This document shows positions 57,138 through 64,000 of a stretch of 64,000 nucleotides of DNA, one piece after another. The stretch covers positions 868,001-932,000 of the forward strand of contig NZ_CP157456.1 in the NCBI RefSeq assembly GCF_041549525.1. The letters run 5' to 3'. The notes below the pieces were generated by a model that saw only the letters and a list, made by a program, of their open reading frames with translations, made no database searches and was not told the origin of the DNA. Numbering within the stretch: position 1 is the stretch's first letter; every line of letters starts with the position of its first letter. The stretch is from Paenarthrobacter aurescens (GTDB lineage: Bacteria; Actinomycetota; Actinomycetes; Actinomycetales; Micrococcaceae). Both the position numbers and the translations under genes were made by a program.

Positions 57138-58586
57138 ATGGAACAGCCCATTACCTCCGTTCCCGCACAGCCTCCCAAGCCTGCAATCGGGGCAGCGAAC
57201 TATGACGCCTCGCTCTCCCGGAGCTTGGGACTAGGCGGCAATATCCTTATTACTTTGTCCTCGATTTCGCCTGCTTCCAGCGTTTTCATCCTTGGCGGAG
57301 CAGCCTTGACTGCATTCGGCACCGGGGTGGTGTGGGGATTTCTGATTGCCGGTGTTGTCAGCATCCTCGTAGCTTTCTGTTACGCGGAACTAGCCTCGGC
57401 CTACCCCGTGGCCGGCGGCGACTATTCGCTGGTTTCCCGGGCGCTGGGGCCGGCGTTTGGCGTCGTCACTTTTTTCATCAGTTTGGTGTCCCTGCCCTTG
57501 ATTGTGGCGGTCTTCGCACTGGGCGTTGCCGACTACCTCGGCGTGGCCATTGCAGGGCTGTCACCGCAGCAAACGGCATTGGTGGTGGTGGTTCTCACTA
57601 CCGTCACCGCCTGCTTCAACATCCGGACGAATGCGTGGCTCACCGGCGTCTTCCTGTTCATTGAAATGGCCGCGCTGGTACTTCTGGCCGTTCTGGGCTT
57701 CGTCCACATGGAGCGCCCTGTGGAGTCTCTCTTCACTGCCCAGGCTTTGGACCCTGCCACGGGCACCTTGGCTCCGCTCGCCATCTCGGGGCTCATGATT
57801 GCCGTGACCCAGGGGATCTTTGCCTACAACGGCTACGGGGGAGCGGTCTACTTCGCAGAGGAGACCAAGAACCCCACCAAGACCTTGGCCCGAGCAGTGA
57901 TTTGTAGTGCAGCGGTGACTATTGCCGCAGAGATAATCCCGTTGGCAGCGATCCTGCTGGGAGCCTCATCCCAGGAGGAACTGTTTGGCTCAGCACTACC
58001 AGTGGAAGCCTTCCTGAGTGAGCGTGCGGGGGAAGCCGTCACCATGTTGGTGCTATTGTCCGTGGCGTTTGCCATCATCAACGCCATTATTGCCATCACG
58101 CTGCAGGCCGGTCGTCTGCTCTACGCGGCCGCACGTGATCAGGCGTTGCCCGGGCGTCTTTCCCTCAGACTGCGCAAAGTGAGCAGCAAAGGCCAAGTGC
58201 CCGTCGTCGCCACAGCGGTCATGGGCGTCTTTGCCTTTGCGGCGTGCTTCGTTCCCATTGACGTTCTCCTGACCGCCACAGGATCCACGCTCACTTTCAG
58301 CTATCTCTTCATCGCGCTGGCCGCCATCAACCACCGCCGGACAAACCGGAATCGGGCAGGCTACCGGATGCCGTGGTGGCCTTTGCCTCCGGCCCTGTGT
58401 ATTGCTGCCCTGGGCTTGGTATTCATTGTTGCCATCCTGGATCCGGCGCAGTGGCTGAGCCTGGGCATTTCCTTGGTATTCGTGGCCGCCGGTTTCACGT
58501 ATTACTTCCTGTACCTCAGGCCGCGGAGTGGGACCCACCTGCTGTTGCTTGACGCTGTTATTGACGAGGAGAACCACAATGCTTGA
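57138..58586 (+). CDS. APC-family amino acid/amine permease
   Basis: A 482-aa membrane protein with 12 predicted segments. The APC-type first helix is NILITLSSISPASSVFILGGAAL, then FCYAELASAYPVAGGDYSLVSRALG and FAYNGYGGAVYFAEETKNPTKTLARAV, all conserved in APC-superfamily transporters. It probably imports the amine or amidated substrate that the downstream amidohydrolase processes. ATG 57138. Its TGA overlaps the next ATG by 8 nt, so they are translated together. Confidence 0.88.
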   Translation: MEQPITSVPAQPPKPAIGAANYDASLSRSLGLGGNILITLSSISPASSVFILGGAALTAFGTGVVWGFLIAGVVSILVAFCYAELASAYPVAGGDYSLVSRALGPAFGVVTFFISLVSLPLIVAVFALGVADYLGVAIAGLSPQQTALVVVVLTTVTACFNIRTNAWLTGVFLFIEMAALVLLAVLGFVHMERPVESLFTAQALDPATGTLAPLAISGLMIAVTQGIFAYNGYGGAVYFAEETKNPTKTLARAVICSAAVTIAAEIIPLAAILLGASSQEELFGSALPVEAFLSERAGEAVTMLVLLSVAFAIINAIIAITLQAGRLLYAAARDQALPGRLSLRLRKVSSKGQVPVVATAVMGVFAFAACFVPIDVLLTATGSTLTFSYLFIALAAINHRRTNRNRAGYRMPWWPLPPALCIAALGLVFIVAILDPAQWLSLGISLVFVAAGFTYYFLYLRPRSGTHLLLLDAVIDEENHNA

Positions 58587-60273
58587 CCTGTTGCTTCACA
58601 ACGGAGCTGTCCGCACGTTTGATGAGGCCGGGTGGGCCCAGGCAGTCGGCATTACCGGTGGCGTCATCACTTATGTGGGGACGGACAGTGACGCTCCAAA
58701 GGCCCGACGGCGGATCGACTTGAGCGGGCGGCTGCTGACACCGGGTGTCATCGACAGCCACAACCACTTGCTCCTCGGATTCGATCCTGACGCCGTCAGT
58801 CTGGAGGGTGCCCACTCCTTGGCCGAGGTCCGCCGCCGGATCGCTGATCACGCGAAGGAGCGTCCGGACCTGGACTGGGTGTGCGCCGAGAACGCCGTGT
58901 ATTCGGTAGTGGAGGGTCGGCGGCCCAACGCCGGGGACCTTAGGGGCCTGACTGACCGCCCGGTGTTCATCACCACCTATGACCAGCACTCAGTGTGGCT
59001 CAACGACGTCGCCCTGCGGGTGCTGGGAATTGATGGGGGCACTTCCATCCCATGGGGTCGCCCGGAAGTCGGGGCCGATGGGCGGCCGACCGGCTGGGTC
59101 ACGGACTTTTACACAAGTGCAATGACCACCGCAGGCTTGCGGGGACTCCAGCGCGACATTCCCATGTATTCTCCTGACCGCCGCTATCGTCGGATCACCT
59201 CAAGTTTGGCAATGGCGGCAGCCAGCGGCATCACCACGGTGGTGGAGCCTCAGGTGCCGCTCGCGGAGCTTGACCTGATGTACCGGGCGCGTCGGGAAGG
59301 GAAAATGCACTCCCGGGTGATAACCGCGCTATTCCACCCCGTTGGTTCCGATGCGGAGTTCCGCAGGGATCTGCGCGAGGCAGTTGACAGTGCACCCATG
59401 GACGACATGCTGCGGCTTGGGCCGGTCAAGCTCTACGCCGACGATGTGATCGAACCGCACACCGCGGCCATGCTTGCCGACTATGCCAACAGGCCGGGCC
59501 ATCGGGGAGCCCCGAGCATGCCGCCCAGCGAGTTCACGGCGATGCTTGGCGAGTTGGACCGTATGGGTTTCCAGACGCACACTCACGCAACGGGAGACCT
59601 GGGTGTCCGGATGGCACTTGATGCGATCGAGCAGGCCCAGCACCATAACCGCACCACCGACCGCCGGCACGGGATCGTCCATGTGGAGTGTTTGGACGAC
59701 GCCGACTTGCCCCGGTTCGCCCAGCTGGGGGTTGTTCCGGCCATGCAACCACGGCACTGCTCGCCCGATCTCGTGGCAGGTACCTGGATGGACAATGTTG
59801 GCGAGGAGCGCTGGAACCGTGCCTGGCGGTTCAAGTCCCTTGCCGGGTCCGGTGCCCGTTTGGCCTTCTCCAGCGATTGGCAAGTGGGTGAGATGGACCC
59901 GATCGTGGGCTTTTACTCGGCACTGACGAGGGCTGGACTCGACGGGGTCTCGGCCTGGACCCCCAGTGAGCGGCTTGATCTGGACACAACCATCCGCGCC
60001 TACACGCACGGCGGCGCTTGGGCTTGGCACGCAGAAGATGAACTGGGCGTCATCCGCGTAGGCGCGAGGGCCGACGTCGTGGTCTGGTCGGCGAACCTGT
60101 ATGCGCTTGGAGCGGACGAACTCCTGGGTGAGCGAGCTGATCTAACGATCGTCAACGGCGCAGTGGTCCACGATGCCCGGAAAGAATACGGAGAGGAGCC
60201 ACCCGTGCAGGCCACCGCGGCGTATGCGACCAACGGCGTCCCGTCCGCTGCGCATTCAACATGTTCGCATTGA
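58579..60273 (+). CDS. Amidohydrolase (YtcJ/Amidohydro_3 family)
   Basis: A 564-aa metal-dependent hydrolase. The first metal-binding HxH is in TPGVIDSHNHLLLGF. Later ligands are seen in THATGDLGVRMALDAIE, HGIVHVECLDDADLPRFAQLGVV and FSSDWQVGEMDP (the conserved Asp). The C-terminal small beta-domain is GVIRVGARADVVVWSANL. The substrate is unknown; exoenzyme-type amides are usual. ATG 58579 overlaps the permease stop; the frame is open to 58528 but that part is inside the permease. The operon is under the TetR regulator. Confidence 0.87.
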   Translation: MLDLLLHNGAVRTFDEAGWAQAVGITGGVITYVGTDSDAPKARRRIDLSGRLLTPGVIDSHNHLLLGFDPDAVSLEGAHSLAEVRRRIADHAKERPDLDWVCAENAVYSVVEGRRPNAGDLRGLTDRPVFITTYDQHSVWLNDVALRVLGIDGGTSIPWGRPEVGADGRPTGWVTDFYTSAMTTAGLRGLQRDIPMYSPDRRYRRITSSLAMAAASGITTVVEPQVPLAELDLMYRARREGKMHSRVITALFHPVGSDAEFRRDLREAVDSAPMDDMLRLGPVKLYADDVIEPHTAAMLADYANRPGHRGAPSMPPSEFTAMLGELDRMGFQTHTHATGDLGVRMALDAIEQAQHHNRTTDRRHGIVHVECLDDADLPRFAQLGVVPAMQPRHCSPDLVAGTWMDNVGEERWNRAWRFKSLAGSGARLAFSSDWQVGEMDPIVGFYSALTRAGLDGVSAWTPSERLDLDTTIRAYTHGGAWAWHAEDELGVIRVGARADVVVWSANLYALGADELLGERADLTIVNGAVVHDARKEYGEEPPVQATAAYATNGVPSAAHSTCSH

Positions 60274-60315
60274 CGGTGAACCTCTCAGCCGCGTGCAAAA
60301 GCAAAAGTCGCTCAG

Positions 60316-60960
60316 CTACCGGGCGCTTTCCTTGCGCTTCTTGATTCTCCGGATGATGAGCCAGACGATGAACGCAGCGAGCCCCGCGTACACGGCGTAA
60401 TTGAGGAATCGCGAGTACTGGTCAACCAGGTGGTATTGCTTGCCGAGCAATGCGCCCGCGCCGATGAGCAGGGCATTCCATACGCCGGTGCCGGCCACAG
60501 TAAAAATGCTGAACGTGGCCAGGTTCATTCGTTCGGCGCCGGCCGGGAGGGAGATGAGGCTGCGCACTCCGGGTAGCAGCCTGCCAAAGAAGATGGCTGA
60601 CTTACCGTGGCGTTCGAACCATTTGGCGGCTTTCTCATAGTCTTCCCGGTCAACCAGCGGCAACTTTGACAGCAGCTTGATGGATCTTTCCAGTCCCACC
60701 TTGTATCCCAGCCAATACAGGAGCATTGCGCCCGCATAGGCGCCGAGAGTGCTGGTGAGAAACACCAGGATCAGGTTCATGCCGCCCTGCTGGGTGAGGA
60801 AACCGGCCAGGGGGAGGATCACTTCACTGGGTATGGGGGGAAACACGGTCTCCAACAGCGTGAGCAGGCCCACGCCCCATTCTCCAAGGGCCTCGATGAC
60901 CTGTGCAGCGATTCCTACAATCCCGGTTAACTCATCGGCTGCAGCGGTCGCCTTGAGCAA
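60316..60960 (-). CDS. DedA-family membrane protein
   Basis: A 214-aa SNARE-associated/DedA protein with about five hydrophobic segments. ETVFPPIPSEVILPLAGFL holds the conserved membrane-inserted acidic motif, and FFGRLLPGVRSLISLPAG the conserved Arg pair. The family takes part in lipid (undecaprenyl phosphate or phospholipid) translocation. TTG 60960 is chosen because a perfect hairpin terminator (61037-61069) lies within the longer open frame, which reaches 61107. Confidence 0.82.
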   Translation of the reverse strand: MLKATAAADELTGIVGIAAQVIEALGEWGVGLLTLLETVFPPIPSEVILPLAGFLTQQGGMNLILVFLTSTLGAYAGAMLLYWLGYKVGLERSIKLLSKLPLVDREDYEKAAKWFERHGKSAIFFGRLLPGVRSLISLPAGAERMNLATFSIFTVAGTGVWNALLIGAGALLGKQYHLVDQYSRFLNYAVYAGLAAFIVWLIIRRIKKRKESAR

Positions 60961-61036
60961 GCTGATCAGGTCGATCTCCGTTCGTAAAGGATGGTGCCGT
61001 AAAAGTCTGAAGCGCAGCGAGCTGACGTTTCCAAAG

Positions 61037-61069
61037 GGAAGCCCAGTGATGGGGGACCACTGGGCTTCC
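61037..61069 (-). terminator. Terminator hairpin of the lacI-type gene
   Basis: Perfect 12-bp stem GGAAGCCCAGTG (61037-61048) with CACTGGGCTTCC (61058-61069), loop of 9 nt, followed on the minus strand by TTTGG. It is 56 bp past the LacI stop. Confidence 0.8.
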
Positions 61070-61124
61070 ACCTCAACGCTATGCCCATCCAGGCCCTCGG
61101 GCAACAAGCAATGTCAAGAGGTTT

Positions 61125-62246
61125 TCAGGCTGGCAGGTGCACTGCCACAGAGGCGCGCTCCACTGCAGGGCAGGCGATCTTCACAGCAGAATCGAGGGGC
61201 GCCGCATCCAGGCCCAACAGCATGCGAACACCGGCAGCGCCAAGTTCGTAGTGGGGTAGTGACACGGTTGAAAGTGGAGGACGCAGGTGGGCTGCGATGA
61301 CTTCCTGGTTGTCGAAACCCACTACGGCAATGTCATCCGGAATGGAGAGGCCGTTCTCCCTCAGGCCATCGTAGAGTCCCATTGCCATCCGGTCGTTGTA
61401 GCAATAGACGGCGCTGACCTTGAGCTTAAGCAGGTCATCGGTGGCGCCGTAGCCACCTTCCTGATCCGGGTAGGCTTCGAGCACCAAATCGGGGTTGAAG
61501 GGAATTCCGGCGCCCTCGAGTGCGAACTTGTAGCCCTGGAGGCGACCGTCCTTGGCAGGTGCGGGGGTGGTGGTGTTGATGAAGGCAATCCGCCGGTGGC
61601 CTTCGCGAAGCAGGATTTCCGTGGCCGACTGTCCGCCCTGTGCCTCATCAGGTACCACGGCGCGGGCGGCACCGGCCTCGGGGGAGAAACAGTTGACCAG
61701 GACAAAATCCGCCTCGCGAAGGGTCTCCGGGACATCAGTGGGGCGGTGGAACCACGTGGAGTACAAGATGCCACGTACTTTGTACTCCAGCATCATGGCG
61801 ATTGCGTCTTTTTCGAGGTCCTTGTTGCCTTCTGTGTTGGCGATCAGTAAGGCGTACCCATGCTTCCACGCTTCGTCCTGGGCCCCATGGATGATCTGGC
61901 CGGCGAAAGGCGTAGTGGCGACGCCGTCGGCTACCAAACCGATGAACTTTGAGGTTCCGCTGACCAGCGTTTTGGCCATGGCATTTGGGCGGTAGCCCAG
62001 CTTGGCTATGGCCTCGGTGACCCGTTGACGCGTCTCGTCCGCGATGCGCGCGTTCTTCTTTTTATTTATGACCAGCGAGACTGTGGCAGTGGAAACGCCA
62101 GCCAATTCAGCGACTTCACGGAGGGTCACCGGATGGGCGCGGTCTGCTCTGGCATGGACCGCCGGGCTGCCCGGGTTGCCTGAATTTTTCTCCTGCGAAA
62201 TCATCTGTCCTCCGTCTGGAGTATATCCGTCTGCCGCGGTGGTCAT
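61125..62246 (-). CDS. LacI-family transcriptional regulator
   Basis: A 373-aa regulator with a 35-residue N-terminal extension, then the HTH and hinge VTLREVAELAGVSTATVSLVINKKKNARIADETRQRVTEAI. The sensor domain has FIGLVADGVATTPFAGQII and IAVVGFDNQEVIAAHLRPPLSTVSLP. ATG 62246 overlaps the permease stop (ATGA at 62243-62246), so it is translated with the transporter it probably controls. ATG 62204 is an alternative start. The substrate is unknown. Confidence 0.9.
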   Translation of the reverse strand: MTTAADGYTPDGGQMISQEKNSGNPGSPAVHARADRAHPVTLREVAELAGVSTATVSLVINKKKNARIADETRQRVTEAIAKLGYRPNAMAKTLVSGTSKFIGLVADGVATTPFAGQIIHGAQDEAWKHGYALLIANTEGNKDLEKDAIAMMLEYKVRGILYSTWFHRPTDVPETLREADFVLVNCFSPEAGAARAVVPDEAQGGQSATEILLREGHRRIAFINTTTPAPAKDGRLQGYKFALEGAGIPFNPDLVLEAYPDQEGGYGATDDLLKLKVSAVYCYNDRMAMGLYDGLRENGLSIPDDIAVVGFDNQEVIAAHLRPPLSTVSLPHYELGAAGVRMLLGLDAAPLDSAVKIACPAVERASVAVHLPA

Positions 62247-63145
62247 CCCTTGGTCGCCCCGCTTTCCAGGCCTTGGATCATGGCCTTGTTCAGGACAAGG
62301 AAGACCAGGAGCAATGGAGTGATGGTCACGCACACTGCAGCAAACGTGGCAGTCCAATCCACCTTTCCCATGGCGCCGATGTAATTTTGCAGACCCAGTG
62401 GGATGGTCTTCAGGTCCTCGGACAGGACAAAGGTGTTGGCAAAGATGAAGTCGTTCCAAATGAAGATGCTGTTCACCAGCACAACAGTGACCACGGTGTT
62501 GAGTGAGAGCGGCAGGGTGATCAGACCAAAAATCCTGTAGGGTCCGGCGCCATCCAAGGATGCGGCTTCGTAGGTTTCACGCGGAATGTATTCGAAGAAG
62601 GAGGAGAACAGATAGATGGACATGGGCAGGGCGAAACCGGCCAAGGGGATAATCATGGACTGATAGGTGTCCAGCAGGTTCACGGCGGAGTAGTCGATGA
62701 ACAGCGGGACCAACGCGATCTGAACCGGAACAATGATCCCGATCAGGAAAAGGGCACGGACGAAGCGGCTCAGCCGGAATCCCAGAACCTGTATGGCGTA
62801 GGCGGCCATCATGCCGAACAACACAATGAGGATGTTGGCGCCCATAGTCACAATGAAACTGTTCAGGATGTTCCGGCCCAAGTCGCCTGTTTCAAAGGCC
62901 CTCGCGTAGTTTTCCCACGTCAACGAACTGGGAAGTGCGAACGGATCGCCGGTTGCAAAGTCCTGTTCTGTCCGCAGGCTGGTGAGGAACAGCCAGGCGA
63001 GCGGGTAGACCTGAACGATCACGATAAGCAAGATCAGGACGCGCGATAGTGTCCGGTACAGGCTCGGCTTACGCCGGCGTCGTTGATGAACCGGCGAGGA
63101 TGGAGCTGACGCGCGCGGGGTAGACGGGGCTGTCTGGGTGATCAT
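62243..63145 (-). CDS. Sugar ABC transporter permease (MalG-like)
   Basis: A 300-aa permease with six hydrophobic segments. The EAA loop is PRETYEAASLDGAGPYRIFGLITLPLS, and the end NKAMIQGLESGATKG is typical of CUT1 permeases. ATG 63145 is chosen because of the ATGA overlap with the upstream permease (63142-63145); the open frame beyond it to 63427 reads through that gene and is not protein-like. The ATPase partner is not in this operon and may be MsiK. Confidence 0.9.
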   Translation of the reverse strand: MITQTAPSTPRASAPSSPVHQRRRRKPSLYRTLSRVLILLIVIVQVYPLAWLFLTSLRTEQDFATGDPFALPSSLTWENYARAFETGDLGRNILNSFIVTMGANILIVLFGMMAAYAIQVLGFRLSRFVRALFLIGIIVPVQIALVPLFIDYSAVNLLDTYQSMIIPLAGFALPMSIYLFSSFFEYIPRETYEAASLDGAGPYRIFGLITLPLSLNTVVTVVLVNSIFIWNDFIFANTFVLSEDLKTIPLGLQNYIGAMGKVDWTATFAAVCVTITPLLLVFLVLNKAMIQGLESGATKG

Positions 63146-64000
63146 GAATCTGCCTTCCGCTTGAGCATGAACAAGATGAGGCCGACGGCGACGAGGCACT
63201 CGATCACGATGAAGACGGAGATGGTACTTGCGTAGCCGAAGTCCGTGCTGGTGAAGGCTGTCTTGTACATGTAGGTGGTGAGAAGCTCGGAGGACTGCCC
63301 GGGGCCACCGTTGGTCATGAGGTAAGGGATGTCGAAACCGCGCAGGCCGTAGGTGGTGGCCATGATGGTGGTGGTGATCCACACGGGACGTATATAGGGG
63401 AAGCGGATCTTGGTGAAGAGTGTCCACTTCGAGGCACCGTCCAGCACTGCGGCTTCTTCCAATTCCTTGGGCACGGCGATCAAGGCCGCGTAAATGATGA
63501 GCATGTAAAGCCCCGTGAACCGCCAGCCTTCGGGGGCGGATACGGCGGCCAGTACCGTGTTCACATCGGAGAGCCAGGCCCGTTCAAGGGAACCCAAGCC
63601 AACCCAGTGCAGCAGCTGATTCAACAGGCCAACCGGGTCAATGGAGTAGATGCGGACAAAGAGGAAAGCAATCGCGACGGTGGAGATCACCGCTGGCAGC
63701 AAGTACAGGGTCTTGATGAGTTCCCGTCCCCGACGCAGTGATGTGAGCAGGCTGGCTACAACCAGTGCCCCGCCAAGCTGCAGCACCAGGCAGATGGCCA
63801 GGTAGAGGAGCGCATTGAAGAAGGACCGCCAAAAGATATCGTCTGCGGTGAGCATCCGGACGTAATTTTGGAGCCCAACGAACTCCATCTCGCTGATGCC
63901 GTTCCATGAGAAGAAGCTCAGGAACAGTGACTGAAGAATCGGGAAGAGTACGGCTGCGCAGTAGAGCAGCAGTGGTGGAAGCAGGAAGACCAGGACGGAG
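63142..64000 (-). CDS. Sugar ABC transporter permease (MalF-like), 5' end cut by window
   Basis: The frame is open to the window edge: residues before MEFVGLQNYV read FLLPPLLLYCAAVLFPILQS, a first membrane segment, so the start lies beyond 64000. Further segments and the EAA loop KELEEAAVLDGASKWTLFTKIRFP are visible, as is YLMTNGGPGQSSE, the usual TxGGP block. It forms the pair with the MalG-like protein. A binding-protein gene presumably precedes it outside the window. Confidence 0.9.
   Translation of the reverse strand, partial: SVLVFLLPPLLLYCAAVLFPILQSLFLSFFSWNGISEMEFVGLQNYVRMLTADDIFWRSFFNALLYLAICLVLQLGGALVVASLLTSLRRGRELIKTLYLLPAVISTVAIAFLFVRIYSIDPVGLLNQLLHWVGLGSLERAWLSDVNTVLAAVSAPEGWRFTGLYMLIIYAALIAVPKELEEAAVLDGASKWTLFTKIRFPYIRPVWITTTIMATTYGLRGFDIPYLMTNGGPGQSSELLTTYMYKTAFTSTDFGYASTISVFIVIECLVAVGLILFMLKRKADS

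Overview
The window is chromosomal DNA from a high-GC actinobacterium. The 16S rRNA, the GTG/TTG start codons, the GlgE pathway and the maltokinase-GlgB fusion all point to the Arthrobacter/Paenarthrobacter group; the genus is my inference and I could not run a search.

Layout. 1-3490: housekeeping block (tail of ispD, ispF, a small lipoprotein, cysS, rlmB). 3491-3807: convergent junction full of short repeats. 3808-18297: nitrilase-family hydrolase, glycogen debranching enzyme (glgX), a secreted RNase Sa-type nuclease with a barstar-type inhibitor, glycogen phosphorylase (glgP), then glgE, treS and a maltokinase-glgB fusion. 18370-24342: a complete rRNA operon (16S-23S-5S, no spacer tRNA) with promoters, leader box and terminator. 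24397-25405: SRPBCC and GNAT proteins. 25447-34384: a LacI-regulated maltodextrin/trehalose-type locus (regulator, GH13 glucosidase, binding protein, two permeases, second GH13 enzyme) with two palindromic operators in the divergent control region. 34454-39352: FAD oxidase, CynX-type exporter, small membrane protein, PPOX protein and a GntR regulator. 39415-46084: DUF4032 protein, GH20 hexosaminidase, MsiK-type ATPase, otsB, otsA. 46261-47405: membrane-anchored DsbA-like protein and tRNA-Thr. 47459-53024: accessory-looking stretch with a Fic protein, a truncated DUF3806-like ORF, an AbiE-like toxin-antitoxin pair, a divergent cold-shock protein and a frameshifted SdpI-like gene. 53327-55777: secreted repeat protein. 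55830-60960: small membrane protein, TetR/permease/amidohydrolase unit, DedA protein. 61125-64000: LacI regulator and two sugar-ABC permeases, the last cut by the window edge.

How it fits together. The window is dominated by alpha-glucan and trehalose metabolism. OtsA/OtsB make trehalose from UDP-glucose and glucose-6-P. TreS interconverts trehalose and maltose, the maltokinase domain makes maltose-1-P, GlgE polymerises it and GlgB branches the product. GlgX and GlgP degrade glycogen. The binding-protein transporter and the two extra GH13 enzymes feed external alpha-glucosides in. The orphan MsiK-type ATPase probably energises the two sugar ABC systems seen here, neither of which shows its own ATPase gene.

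The least explained signals are non-coding: (i) a 77-nt element present twice with a 39-nt conserved core and unrelated but self-complementary 19-nt arms, (ii) a dispersed family of tandem repeats with an exact 32-bp period, and (iii) a perfect 23-bp palindrome at a convergent junction. Among genes, the HTH/nucleotidyltransferase pair with a perfect palindrome before its start is the best candidate for an under-described system.
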